Shown here piece by piece: positions 41,487 through 51,015 of a DNA stretch of 60,662 nt. The first letter of the stretch is position 1; each line of letters begins with the position of its first letter. The stretch is from an uncultured Eubacteriales bacterium. Its GTDB lineage: Bacteria; Bacillota; Clostridia; Oscillospirales; QAMX01. The notes under the pieces are model-generated. The model was not told where the DNA came from. It saw only the letters and a program-made list of their open reading frames with translations, and did not search any database. Location of the stretch: positions 1 to 60,662 of the forward strand of contig CAKTEH010000014.1 in assembly GCA_934546935.1 (NCBI GenBank). Reading direction: 5' to 3'. The position numbers were made by a program, and so were the translations under genes.

Positions 41487-43508
41487 ATGATTTATTATGT
41501 TGACTCAGGCGCGTGCCGGGATGGAAACGGGACGAAGCAGCGCCCGTTCCGCCATATTCAGGATGCGGCTGATATTGCAGTGGCAGGCGACGAAATCCTT
41601 GTTGCTCCGGGTATTTACCGCGAGTATGTAAACCCAAAGAACGCAGGCCGCGCAGACGCACGCATTACATACCGCTCAGAGGTTCCGCTCGGCGCGGTGA
41701 TTACGGGCGCAGAGCAGGTTAAGAATTGGGAAAAATATAGCGGCGATACTTATGTTGCCCGTATCGGAAACGGAATTTTCGGCGAATACAATCCCTACAC
41801 CACGCGCATTTGGGGAGACTGGTACACAAGCGCACTTCCGGTTCATACAGGAGAAGTATATGTCAATGGACATTCCTTCTATGAAACCCAATCGCTTGAA
41901 CAGGTTCTGGCGGCTGAACCCCATGAATCATCCTGGGAAGATCACGAGTGGACGAAACACCGCTGGTATGCCTGCCAGGAGGGTGATGAGACCGTAATTT
42001 ATGCCAATTTCTTTGGAATAGATCCGAATCAGGAAGACATAGAAATCAATGTCCGCCGCAATTGCTTCTATCCCGATCGCGAGGGCGTGGACTATATTAC
42101 GCTTTCCGGCTTTGCTGTACGCCAGGCTGCGACCACCTGGGCTCCGCCGACGGCTTATCAGGAAGGCATGGTTGGCCCGCACTGGTCTAAGGGATGGATT
42201 ATCGAGGACTGCGACATTTCCAATTCAAAATGCTGTGGGATTTCATTGGGGAAATATCTCCAGCCCAATAATGAAAACAAGTGGACGCTGAAGCTTGTCA
42301 AGGATGGTACGCAGACCGAACGCGATGCAATCTGCCAGGCACAGCGCGAAGGCTGGGTTAAAGAGAAGATTGGGGGACATATTGTCCGCCGCTGCAATAT
42401 CCATCATTGTGAGCAGACCGGTATCGTTGGGCATTTGGGCTGTGTATTTTCTATTATCGAAGATAACCATATCCATCATATCAATAATAAACAGCAGCTC
42501 GGTGGCGCGGAGATCGGCGGGATCAAGCTGCACGCGGCGATCGACGTTATCATCCGCCGCAATCATTTCCATCATTGCACTCGCGGTCTGTGGCTGGACT
42601 GGCAGGCGCAGGGTACGCGGGTAACGCAAAACCTGTTCCACGACAATATGCCGCCGGCGCATGCCAAGGGTATGCAGGGCCTGAGCATTGGGGAGGATGT
42701 CTTTGTTGAGGTCAGCCATGGCCCTACGCTGCTGGATAATAACATTTTCCTTTCTGTTTTTGCCGGACGTCTGTCTACGCAAGGTCTTGCCTATGTGCAC
42801 AATCTGGTTGCCGGTTCCTTTACCTTTGTCGGTGCAGGTACGCAGAACCCCAAGACGGGGCAGCCTCGTTATACGCCGTACCATGTTCCGCACAGGACGG
42901 AAATCAACGGCTTCATGTCCATCCTTCATGGAGACGACCGTTTTTACAATAATATTTTTATTCAGGGAGAAGTTCCGGAGGTGTATTTAAAAGCGCCAGA
43001 ACCGGCCGGCAAACTGCCGGCGCCGTCTCCGCTCAACTGCGAAGTCGGGCTTTCCTGTTTTGATGAATATCCGACTGAAGAGGACTGGCGCGCGCTGTTT
43101 GCGCCGCTTGCAGGAGAAACGCCGTCTGAGGCCCGTGCACGCCGCCGCGATGCCTATTTCCATAAGCTTCCGGTCTGGACGGGTGGGAATGTCTATTTCA
43201 ATGGCGCAAGACCGCAGTGCAATGAAAAAGACGCGCTTGCCGCCCAGGGTAGGGCCGAGGTAAAACTCGTCGAAAAAGACGGCGGCGTTTATCTGGAAAC
43301 CAATCTCTATTCATTGATGCCGCAGACCCGGGCCGGCGTGATCTCCACAGAGACGTTGGGCGAGGCCTTTGAGCCGGAACAGAAATATGAAAATCCGGAC
43401 GGCACGCCGATTATCTTTGACCGCGACTATTTTGGCGGCCATCGCGGCGCCGCTCCGCTTCCGGGTCCCTTTGCATGCCCGGCGTGTGCGGGAAAGCGCC
43501 TGTTCTGA
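41487..43508 (+). CDS. GH120-type beta-xylosidase (right-handed beta-helix)
   Basis: A 673-residue cytoplasmic-looking protein (no signal peptide). It follows the GH120 enzyme XylC of Thermoanaerobacterium closely from memory: YYVDSGACRDGNGTKQRPF at the start, INVRRNCFYP, WAPPTAYQEGMVGPHWSKGW, GHLGCVFSIIEDNHI, and the active site. There LWLDWQAQGTRV gives nucleophile Asp371 and VFVEVSHGP gives acid/base Glu408. The spacing of 37 between them exceeds the 23 in XylC by a 14-residue loop insert (NMPPAHAKGMQGLSIG region). GH120 enzymes split xylo-oligosaccharides. GGGAGG stands eight bases before the ATG. It heads an operon with a GNAT gene. Confidence 0.88.
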   Translation: MIYYVDSGACRDGNGTKQRPFRHIQDAADIAVAGDEILVAPGIYREYVNPKNAGRADARITYRSEVPLGAVITGAEQVKNWEKYSGDTYVARIGNGIFGEYNPYTTRIWGDWYTSALPVHTGEVYVNGHSFYETQSLEQVLAAEPHESSWEDHEWTKHRWYACQEGDETVIYANFFGIDPNQEDIEINVRRNCFYPDREGVDYITLSGFAVRQAATTWAPPTAYQEGMVGPHWSKGWIIEDCDISNSKCCGISLGKYLQPNNENKWTLKLVKDGTQTERDAICQAQREGWVKEKIGGHIVRRCNIHHCEQTGIVGHLGCVFSIIEDNHIHHINNKQQLGGAEIGGIKLHAAIDVIIRRNHFHHCTRGLWLDWQAQGTRVTQNLFHDNMPPAHAKGMQGLSIGEDVFVEVSHGPTLLDNNIFLSVFAGRLSTQGLAYVHNLVAGSFTFVGAGTQNPKTGQPRYTPYHVPHRTEINGFMSILHGDDRFYNNIFIQGEVPEVYLKAPEPAGKLPAPSPLNCEVGLSCFDEYPTEEDWRALFAPLAGETPSEARARRRDAYFHKLPVWTGGNVYFNGARPQCNEKDALAAQGRAEVKLVEKDGGVYLETNLYSLMPQTRAGVISTETLGEAFEPEQKYENPDGTPIIFDRDYFGGHRGAAPLPGPFACPACAGKRLF

Positions 43509-43553
43509 ACATAAGCGTCGCTGCGGCAAGCGTTACAGAAAAGAGGGCGGAAT

Positions 43554-44180
43554 ATGCTGTTGGATAACCATGATTCCCGTATCCGGTATTATGAGCTTGT
43601 GCTTGAACGGAAAAACCTGGAGGAAATTCCTGTGTATACGCTCCCGCCTGGCTGCCGGTTTTGCTTTTATCAGCCCGGAGACCGGGATGCCTGGATATCT
43701 ATTGAGCAATCAGCAAAGGAATTTTCTAACTATGCACAGGGGCTTGAAGCCTGGCGCCGTTATTATGAAGGCAAGGATGAAGAACTTTGCCGGCGCATGA
43801 TTTTTATTGAAGATGCGCAGGGTGAAAAAATTGCAACGGCGACCGCGTTTTATGATATCTATGGACGGGACAGCTCAGGTGCGGGCTGGCTTCACTGGGT
43901 TGCTGTCCGCCGGGATATGCAGGGCAGGGGCTTGTCAAAGCCCCTGATCGCCCGTACGCTTACCCGTATGCGCGAGCTGGGCTATACGCACGCAAAGGTA
44001 CCGACCCAGACGAATACCTGGCTTGCATGCCGGATTTATCTGGATTTCGGCTTCCGTCCGATCCCGGAAAATGCCGCCCACAGCCGTGAGGGATGGCGGA
44101 TTATACGTGCGCTGACCGGCCATCCGGCGCTTGCGGATTTTGACGCGGCGCCGTTGGAGGAAATCCTAACCCCTGAATAG
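43554..44180 (+). CDS. GNAT-family N-acetyltransferase
   Basis: A 208-residue acetyl-CoA-dependent transferase. The core strand WLHWVAVRRDMQGRGLSKPL at about 113-132 holds the Q/RxxGxG/A-type pyrophosphate loop (MQGRGLS), and TQTNTWLACRIYLDFGF is the typical late segment. The N-terminal 60 residues precede the fold. It lies 45 bases after the xylosidase and shares its transcript. Substrate unknown. Confidence 0.85.
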   Translation: MLLDNHDSRIRYYELVLERKNLEEIPVYTLPPGCRFCFYQPGDRDAWISIEQSAKEFSNYAQGLEAWRRYYEGKDEELCRRMIFIEDAQGEKIATATAFYDIYGRDSSGAGWLHWVAVRRDMQGRGLSKPLIARTLTRMRELGYTHAKVPTQTNTWLACRIYLDFGFRPIPENAAHSREGWRIIRALTGHPALADFDAAPLEEILTPE

Positions 44181-44186
44181 CAAAAT

Positions 44187-44226
44187 GCCCGGCTGTACGG
44201 TTTTGCGTACGGCCGGGCGCGTTTTT
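44187..44226. terminator. Terminator between convergent genes
   Basis: GCCCGGCTGTACG / CGTACGGCCGGGC, 13 pairs with one wobble, then TTTTT on the plus strand. It ends the GH120-GNAT operon and lies next to the end of the convergent amidase gene. Confidence 0.8.
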
Positions 44227-45555
44227 ATAGTTTTGGAAGCTGTGTGGACAATGTGAATTTTTCTATTGTAAGTGCAGCAGAAAACAGACGGCTTTCATCC
44301 GCGCCGTAAAGGATTATGCCGCGAGGAGTACCGTCATCCGCCATACCCAGGCGCAGCGTACAGGAGGGCAGGCCCAGAAAGTGCATAAACTGTGTCGGGC
44401 CGGTCATGACAAAAGCGTCGAAATCCGAGGCTTCCTCAAAAAATTCTTGGCGCAGTTTTTCCCGTAGCCGCAGTGCCTCTGAATAAGCTGCGTTTCCGTT
44501 ATTTTCTGCCGCGCTGAGAAGCGCATCCTGAAGGTAGCTGATGCCATAAGGCATACGGGAAGGGCAGGCTTCATACACAGCGGCGATCTGTGCAAGCGAC
44601 CGGTTTTTTGCCTTCGTACCGGCAAGATAAACGTTAAGATCATGCGCAAACTCGCAGCGCATAATATCCTTTAATTGAGGGATGTATGGGTGGGAAACCT
44701 CTTCTATTGTAGCGCCGGCAGTTCTAAGTGCAGCGAATAAAGCGGTATAACGCGCCTGCTGGGGCTGGTCTACGTCATCAAAACGAAAAATGTTGACACC
44801 GATGCGCAGCGTCTCCGGAGTGGTTGCTGCGGTCAGATTCGGCGCGGCGCCGCGCATTGCGCTGTATAAAAGCAGGGCGTCGTTCATATCGCGCGTCATG
44901 GCTCCAGCGCTGTCAAGTGTATGGGAAATTGGAAGTATGCCCTGATTGGAAAGGGAAGCAAAGGCAGGCTTTAACCCTGTGATTCCGTTTTGCGCCGCGC
45001 AGCCGATCACCGAAAAAGCAGTGTCCGTGCCTACAGCAGCTGCGCATAATCCTGCTGACATCGCGACGCCTGAGCCGGAACTTGAGCCGCCGGGGTCATA
45101 ATCGCGGCGGTAAGCATTGAAAACCTGCCCGCCCCGGGAACTAAAGCCGTTTGGCATACCTTGCGTTGTATAGTTGGCAAATTCAGTCATATTGGTCTTG
45201 CCGAGGATGACTGCGCCGTTTTTTCGCAGGTTGGCAGTTACGCATGCATCCTGCGCGGCGATGTTATCTGCAAGGGCAAAGCTGCCCGCAGTTGTATGCA
45301 GTCCTGCAGCATCAATATTGTCTTTTAAAAGTACAGGAACTCCGAAAAGCGGGAGCTCCGGTCCCCTTCGGCATCCAAGATCCGCGCTTGCTCAACAGCT
45401 GTCGGATCGAGCTCGGCAATGGCGTTGAGCCCTGCCGCCTGGTCATATTTTTTGATTCGTGCAAGATAATACCGGACAAGAGTTTCACTTTTCAGCGTAC
45501 CGGCGCGCATCGCGTCGGACAGTTCGGCGGCGGTCATTTCAAAAAATTCTGACAT
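44225..45555 (-). pseudogene. Amidase-signature enzyme gene with a frameshift
   Basis: Two frames together make one amidase. The upstream part (MSEFFEMTAAELSDAM..., to about 45,368) and the downstream part from about 45,362 (GPELPLFGVPVLLKDNID...) are continuous in family order but need a one-base change in the run GAAGGGGACC. The downstream part contains the catalytic Lys (VLLKDN), GGSSSGSG with the cis-Ser, and GTDTAFSVIG, where the nucleophilic Ser aligns with S of the usual DTGGS. Full length would be about 443 residues. As written the product stops early; a sequencing slip in the four-G run is equally possible. It is last in a minus-strand operon. Confidence 0.8.
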
Positions 45556-45692
45556 AAATCTTCCTTTCAAAATGGGATACCGGCCAATAGGCTGGCATTT
45601 TTGTGATGAATCTCTTTACTATCCATGAAAGCCGATATTTATAATGCTGTTTATGGGCAGTGCCTCCGATTGCGTGAACCTGGATCCGTTTT

Positions 45693-46217
45693 TTATTTTC
45701 CGATGATTTCGATTTGGCAGGCGCGCATGGCTTCAAGGGCTGTTGCATGCCCCTGCGGCGTAACGCCGGCACAGCAGGCCGCGTCGACACGAATCGGGAC
45801 TTCCGGAAGATAGGCTTTCAGCAGCATGGCGTTGGAGATGACGCAGATATCTGTGCACAGTCCGCACAGGGTAACCGAATCGATGGTCTGTTCATGTTCG
45901 TGATAAGCCTTCAATACCTGCGCCAGACCGAGCGAAGCAAATCCGGGCTTGTCTATCGGCATTTCCTGTCGCAGCGCTTCCAGACAAGGGCAGATTTCCC
46001 AACCGGGCGTGCCTTGGATACAGTGGGGGATAGGGAGCTTTTTTCCCTCCTGTGTTTGCAGATAATTTGCACTATGGGTATCGCGCGTAAACAGGACGCG
46101 CCCATTGAAACTGCGGATTTTTTCTGCAACGTGTGCAACGATTTCAAGCGCTTCGGGCGTGCCGAGCGGCCCGGTGATAAAATCATTTTGCATGTCTACA
46201 ACAACAAGAATGTGCAT
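45693..46217 (-). CDS. Cysteine hydrolase of the isochorismatase/nicotinamidase family
   Basis: A 174-residue hydrolase. The triad is visible as Asp8 (VVVDMQNDF), Lys90 (IDKPGFAS) and Cys125 (GLCTDICVISN). TRDTHSANY at 44-52 offers Asp46 and His48 in the place of the nicotinamidase metal ligands, with His65 as the third candidate, so nicotinamide is a likely substrate, though other amides cannot be excluded. It lies 12 bases after the DUF362 gene and before the amidase. Confidence 0.87.
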   Translation of the reverse strand: MHILVVVDMQNDFITGPLGTPEALEIVAHVAEKIRSFNGRVLFTRDTHSANYLQTQEGKKLPIPHCIQGTPGWEICPCLEALRQEMPIDKPGFASLGLAQVLKAYHEHEQTIDSVTLCGLCTDICVISNAMLLKAYLPEVPIRVDAACCAGVTPQGHATALEAMRACQIEIIGK

Positions 46218-46229
46218 AAAGGTTCCCTT

Positions 46230-47360
46230 TCAGTTCAGAAGTTTGGAAAGAAGCGTTGTTTTTACGGAGATTGCTTCCTTTGGGCATAGTTCCTGGCAGC
46301 AGAAGCATCGGATGCAGGCCTGTACATCAAATCGGGGAAGCTTATGCTTCATTTCAATTACACCGCGCGGACAGTTTTTGGCGCACATACCGCAGCCGAC
46401 GCATTTTTCCCGGTCAACCTGCGGACGCCGGGCAATCAGGTTGCGGATTGCCCGCATCAGGGCGCTGTTTTCACTTCCGCCGAAGGAAACGCCGCCGATA
46501 TTCAGGTTTTCGAAGTCTGTGACCCGGAAATCATCAATATTTCCAACCAGGTCAAGCTGTGCAGAGCTTTTTGGCGCAAGGCCGCGCTCCACCGCCGCCG
46601 CCAGAAGCGGAAGCTGAGTCCAATTGCGGCCGATTATCTCTGCCGCGGCAACATCGGCGTGATAAACACTGTCTGATGCGATCAGGCAGCCCAGTTTGCG
46701 TGGCTTTCCGGCGGCCGGGCCGTTACCCTCCATCGCTACAACCCCGTCGATAAGGGCGAGCGAGGGTTTGATAAATTCGTTTAAATCGATCAGCATATCG
46801 CAGAAATCCGGCACCCTTGGATAAAGCGAGTGAAATTCCGATTTCATCACGCCGGGAACAATACCGAATTGGTTTTTGACCGCGCCAGTATAACCGAGCA
46901 TCGCATGTGTTTTCAGTTTGGCGAAGCTAATCACGGCGTCGCAGGAAGCAAGCCAGTCGGTATAGGTGACTTTTTTCAGGATCTTGCCTTCAGGAAAATC
47001 CGCATCCCGGCTTTTGATATTGTAATTTAAAATCCCGCCGGCTTTTTCCACCATAGCCATTCCAGCGGCGTGATAAGTCGTTTTCAGATAAGTCAGAAGG
47101 AACGGGCCGCCGGGGCTGTCCCCGACAATGGGCTGCGCTCCATGCTCGCGGATCAGCCGGCATAATTCGGCAAGCAGAACCGGATGTGTGGTTGCGGCTG
47201 CGTCGTAATGCTTGGTGGTAATCAGGTTGGCTTTGACGGCAATGCGCATTCCGGGTTTGACGAAGTCCAGCTCTCCCAGGGGCGCAAGCACATCAATCAG
47301 CGCCTGCCGCGCATGTGCAGGCGTATAATCTTCACAACGGGTTAAAGAGACCTTCGGCAT
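46230..47360 (-). CDS. DUF362 protein with two [4Fe-4S] clusters
   Basis: A 376-residue cytoplasmic protein. The DUF362 domain (about 1-290) contains VKANLITTKHYDAAATTHP and ISFAKLKTHAMLGYTGAVKN; the last 60 residues are a bacterial ferredoxin module with CVGCGMCAKNCPRG and CIRCFCCQELCPKE, room for two 4Fe-4S clusters. DUF362 proteins are redox proteins of unknown substrate, common in anaerobes. It is the first gene of the minus-strand operon with the cysteine hydrolase and amidase. Confidence 0.88.
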   Translation of the reverse strand: MPKVSLTRCEDYTPAHARQALIDVLAPLGELDFVKPGMRIAVKANLITTKHYDAAATTHPVLLAELCRLIREHGAQPIVGDSPGGPFLLTYLKTTYHAAGMAMVEKAGGILNYNIKSRDADFPEGKILKKVTYTDWLASCDAVISFAKLKTHAMLGYTGAVKNQFGIVPGVMKSEFHSLYPRVPDFCDMLIDLNEFIKPSLALIDGVVAMEGNGPAAGKPRKLGCLIASDSVYHADVAAAEIIGRNWTQLPLLAAAVERGLAPKSSAQLDLVGNIDDFRVTDFENLNIGGVSFGGSENSALMRAIRNLIARRPQVDREKCVGCGMCAKNCPRGVIEMKHKLPRFDVQACIRCFCCQELCPKEAISVKTTLLSKLLN

Positions 47361-47463
47361 GATCGGTACCTCTTCTTTTAAAAATCGTATCCAGTGTATA
47401 ACAATCTGTCAGTTTTTTCAAGAGGCGATGATTTGGCTTCCGGAAATTCTTCATTTTTCCGTA

Positions 47464-47492
47464 TTGACAGCCTATTTCCGGCGTATTATAAT
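47464..47492 (+). promoter_or_regulatory. Consensus promoter of the T-box/valS unit
   Basis: TTGACA, 17 bases, TATAAT: a perfect sigma-A promoter, start predicted near 47499. Confidence 0.85.
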
Positions 47493-47498
47493 AAAAAC

Positions 47499-47780
47499 AG
47501 ATCTATATGGAAAAAGGCGTTGAAAAGGAGGAGTACTGTCCTTGCAAAGCATAGAGAGGGGCCGGTTCGGTGCAAGGCTCCGTGCGCAGGGATGGGAAGG
47601 TAGCCTTGGAGCTGCGGACTGAACGTGAAAGGCAAGTAGGCCCCGCCGGAGACCCACCGTTAGCCGGGTACGGATATGGAAATGTATCCGGTTTAAGGGA
47701 CACCGCTTTTGTGTCTGAATCAGGTTGGTACCGCGAGGCATGCCTTCGCCCTGGAATCCGGGGCGAAGGCTTTTTTTGTT
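47499..47780 (+). promoter_or_regulatory. T-box leader
   Basis: A tRNA-sensing leader. AGAGAGGGGCC marks the lower stem I, GGGATGGGAAGGTAGCC its distal loop, and AGGTTGGTACCGCGAG (47722-47737) is the T-box that binds the tRNA acceptor end. The terminator GCCTTCGCCC / GGGCGAAGGC (47742-47770) with seven T follows. The specifier region GAACGTGAAAGGCA can be read as GTG (Val, 47625-47627) or GGC (Gly, 47631-47633); valS downstream favours Val. The nearest reading frame, however, is a broken GNAT gene. Confidence 0.92.
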
Positions 47781-47798
47781 TTGGAAGGGAGGGGTAAT

Positions 47799-48336
47799 TT
47801 GGAGTTTACAGAAGAAACGATTCCGCTGCATAAGGGATGCAGCCTTACGCTGCGCCCCTTATCCTGCCGATGCGGAGACAATGCTTGATTATCTGCGTGT
47901 TATGGCGGAAGAAACGCCGTTTGTTCTACGTTCACCTGGAGAAGATGTCCCCGGTCTTGAAACGGAGCAGGAGTTCATCAAAATGGTTTTGTCTTTGCCA
48001 AATGATCTGATACTGGTTGCTGAAGTTGACGGCGAGTTTGCCGGGAATTGTCATATTGAATTCTATACAAAATAAAAAATCGCCCATTGTGCCTCGGTTT
48101 CTATTGCACTGTATCGCAGATCCTGGGGTCTGGGTACCGCAATGCTTTCTACACTTATCGATACGGCGCGGCAGCGCAGTATATTGCACGCCGGGCTTTC
48201 CTATATCGATGGCAATGATCGTGCACGCATGCTGTATGAAAAGCTTGGTTTTTCGGAGTGCGCGCGCTTCTGGCGCGCCTATCGTTTCGGCGACGGCAGT
48301 TTTCACGATGAGGTCATCATGATAAAATCCTTATAA
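47799..48336 (+). pseudogene. GNAT acetyltransferase pseudogene between T-box and valS
   Basis: Three pieces make one GNAT protein. From TTG 47799 (after GGAGGGG) LEFTEETIPLHKGCSLTLRP is in one frame; a surplus T near 47862 moves the rest (PADAETMLDYLRVMAEETPF) to another; that frame meets an in-phase TAA at 48073-48075 and then goes on, KIAHCASVSIALYRRSWGLG through YEKLGFSECARFW, to the true end. Two separate lesions make a sequencing error less likely. The homologous enzyme would have about 179 residues. valS follows in the same transcript. Confidence 0.85.
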
Positions 48337-48371
48337 GTCAATATCTTGTATTATGGATAAAGGAGAAAACT

Positions 48372-51014
48372 ATGAAACGCGAACTTGAAAAGGTCTACGA
48401 TCCGCAGCAGGTCGAAAAGCGCCTTTATGCGGACTGGGAGGCCAACGGGTACTTTAACGCGGAAGTGGATAAATCGAAAAGGCCCTTCTGTATTGTGATC
48501 CCGCCCCCCAATGTTACCGGCCAGCTCCATATGGGGCACGCCCTTGATGAGACGCTTCAGGATATCCTAATCCGCACGAAGCGTATGCAGGGTTACAGCG
48601 CCCTGTGGATGCCTGGCACCGACCATGCAGGCATCGCGACGCAGATCAAGGTGGAGGAAGAGCTGCGCACCAAAGAAGGAAAAACGCGTTATGATCTCGG
48701 CCGCGAGGCGTTTTTGGATAAGGTCTGGGATTGGAAACGCCATTATGGCGACCGGATCATTACCCAGCTCAAGACCCTCGGTGCATCCTGCGACTGGCGC
48801 CGCGAACGTTTTACAATGGACGAAGGGCTGTCCCGTGCTGTGCGCGAGGTGTTTGTGAATCTTTATGAGAAAAAGCTGATCTACAAAGGCAGCCGGATCA
48901 TTAATTGGTGCCCTAACTGCACGACCGCCCTGTCGGACGCAGAGGTGGAGTATGAAGAGAAAGACGGTTCTTTCTGGCATATCAAATATCCGATCAAAGA
49001 TCAGCCCGGCGAATATGTTACCATTGCGACCACCCGTCCGGAAACCATGCTCGGGGATACTGCCGTCGCGGTCAACCCGGAAGACGAGCGGTATACCCAT
49101 CTGGTCGGCAAAACGCTCCTGCTGCCGCTGACCGGCCGGGAGATCCCGGTGATTGCCGACGACTATGTAGAAAAGGATTTCGGTACCGGCTGCGTTAAGA
49201 TTACGCCCTGTCATGATCCCAACGATTTTGAAGTCGGGAAGCGGCATGGCCTGCCGGAAATCCTGATCCTTGATAACGATGCGAGGATCATCAATGGCGG
49301 GAAGTTTAACGGTATGGACCGCTATGCCGCGCGCAAGGCTATTGTCAAAGAACTCGACGGGCTGGGCTTGCTTGACCATATTGAGCCGACAAAGCATAAT
49401 GTCGGCGTATGCTACCGCTGCGGTACGACGGTTGAGCCGATTACTTCTGACCAGTGGTTTGTGAAAATGGGTCCGCTGACAGGTCCGGCAATTGATGTTG
49501 TCGCCTCGGGCGAGCTGAAATTTGTACCGGACCGGTTTTCAAAAAACTATATCCGCTGGATGGAAAATCTGCATGACTGGTGTATCTCCCGGCAGTTGTG
49601 GTGGGGGCACCGGATCCCGGCATTTTATTGTGATGACTGCGGGGAAATGACGGTTTCACGTGAGGATATTGCGGTCTGCCCCAAATGCGGCAGTACGCAT
49701 GTCCATCAGGATCCGGACGTGCTGGACACCTGGTTTTCGTCTGCGCTGTGGCCGTTTTCGACGCTGGGCTGGCCAGATAAAACGGAAGAGCTTGACTATT
49801 TTTACCCGACCAGCGTTTTGGTGACTGGCTATGATATCATTACGTTCTGGGTTTCCCGTATGATTTTCTCGGGTATGGAACAGATGCATAAACGTCCGTT
49901 TGACCGCGTGCTGATCCATGGCCTTGTGCGCGACGCACAGGGACGGAAAATGTCCAAGTCCCTTGGCAACGGTATTGATCCGCTGGAAATTATCAGTCAG
50001 TATGGCGCCGATGCGCTTCGCTTTACCCTTGTCACCGGCAACAGCCCCGGAAACGATATGCGTTTTTCAACTGAACGTGTCGAAGCCAGCCGCAATTTCT
50101 GCAATAAAATCTGGAATGCCGCGCGCTTTGTGCTGATGAACCTCGATGAAGATATGCCGCTTGCGCTTCCGGAAAAGCTGGAACTGGAAGACCGCTGGAT
50201 TCTTTCCAAATACAATACCCTTGTACGTGAGGTAAGCGCCAATATCGAGGCTTTTGAATTGGGCGTCGCGTCAGCCAACCTCTATGACTTTATCTGGGAC
50301 AGCTTCTGCGACTGGTATATTGAGCTGACCAAATCCCGTCTGAATGATGAAGCGCATCCCCAAGCGCGCCGTGCCGCCGGACAAGTGCTGTGCTATGTGC
50401 TGTCGAACACGCTGAAGCTTCTGCACCCGTTTATGCCCTTTATCACAGAGGAAATCTGGCAGGCGCTGCCGCATGAAGGCGAAAGTATCATGGTTGCGCC
50501 GTGGCCAGGGCCGGACGCCGCGCTAGACTTTGCAGCGGATGAAGCGGAGATGGAAGCGATTATGGACGCCATCCGCGCAATCCGGAATCGCCGCGCAGAG
50601 ATGAATGTGCCGCCGTCCCGCCGTGCGAAACTGCTAATCCTGGCGAAAAACCCGGATATTTTCCGCGATGGGGAGGCGTTTGTCAAGCGGCTTGCCTATG
50701 CTTCTGAGCTTGAAATCCTTTCTTCTGCACCGGAAAATACCGAAGGGATGGTTATTGTTGTTACCAATGCGGCAACGCTTTACCTGCCGATGAGCGATCT
50801 TGTCGATGTCGCGGCCGAGCTTGCCCGCCTTGGCAGGGAAAAAGCAGAGGCCGAAGCCGGCCTCGCCCGCACCCGTGCCAAACTTGCAAATGAGGGCTTT
50901 ACTGCTAAGGCCCCGCAGAAGGTTGTCGACATGGAACGTGCGCGCGCGGAGAAGTTTGAAAGCCTGCTTGCACAGATCGCGGAAAGCGTAGCGGCGCTGG
51001 AAAAGCTGAAATAA
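48372..51014 (+). CDS. valS: Valyl-tRNA synthetase
   Basis: ValRS charges tRNA-Val. The 880-residue class I enzyme has HMGH at 53-56 (PPPNVTGQLHMGHALD), the CP1 editing domain (TRPETMLGDTAVAVNP near 220-235), GRKMSKSLGNG near 524-534 as the KMSKS motif, the anticodon-binding domain, and a C-terminal coiled-coil arm (about 812-880). It has its own AAAGGAG site and lies 35 bases after the GNAT remnant, under the T-box. Confidence 0.97.
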   Translation: MKRELEKVYDPQQVEKRLYADWEANGYFNAEVDKSKRPFCIVIPPPNVTGQLHMGHALDETLQDILIRTKRMQGYSALWMPGTDHAGIATQIKVEEELRTKEGKTRYDLGREAFLDKVWDWKRHYGDRIITQLKTLGASCDWRRERFTMDEGLSRAVREVFVNLYEKKLIYKGSRIINWCPNCTTALSDAEVEYEEKDGSFWHIKYPIKDQPGEYVTIATTRPETMLGDTAVAVNPEDERYTHLVGKTLLLPLTGREIPVIADDYVEKDFGTGCVKITPCHDPNDFEVGKRHGLPEILILDNDARIINGGKFNGMDRYAARKAIVKELDGLGLLDHIEPTKHNVGVCYRCGTTVEPITSDQWFVKMGPLTGPAIDVVASGELKFVPDRFSKNYIRWMENLHDWCISRQLWWGHRIPAFYCDDCGEMTVSREDIAVCPKCGSTHVHQDPDVLDTWFSSALWPFSTLGWPDKTEELDYFYPTSVLVTGYDIITFWVSRMIFSGMEQMHKRPFDRVLIHGLVRDAQGRKMSKSLGNGIDPLEIISQYGADALRFTLVTGNSPGNDMRFSTERVEASRNFCNKIWNAARFVLMNLDEDMPLALPEKLELEDRWILSKYNTLVREVSANIEAFELGVASANLYDFIWDSFCDWYIELTKSRLNDEAHPQARRAAGQVLCYVLSNTLKLLHPFMPFITEEIWQALPHEGESIMVAPWPGPDAALDFAADEAEMEAIMDAIRAIRNRRAEMNVPPSRRAKLLILAKNPDIFRDGEAFVKRLAYASELEILSSAPENTEGMVIVVTNAATLYLPMSDLVDVAAELARLGREKAEAEAGLARTRAKLANEGFTAKAPQKVVDMERARAEKFESLLAQIAESVAALEKLK

Positions 51015-51015
51015 G

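Noticed and set aside
49652..49667. parS-like sequence GGTTTCACGTGAGGAT inside valS
   Set aside because: Only the left half matches TGTTTCACGTGAAACA; the right half has about four mismatches. It encodes ordinary ValRS residues, so it is probably chance.
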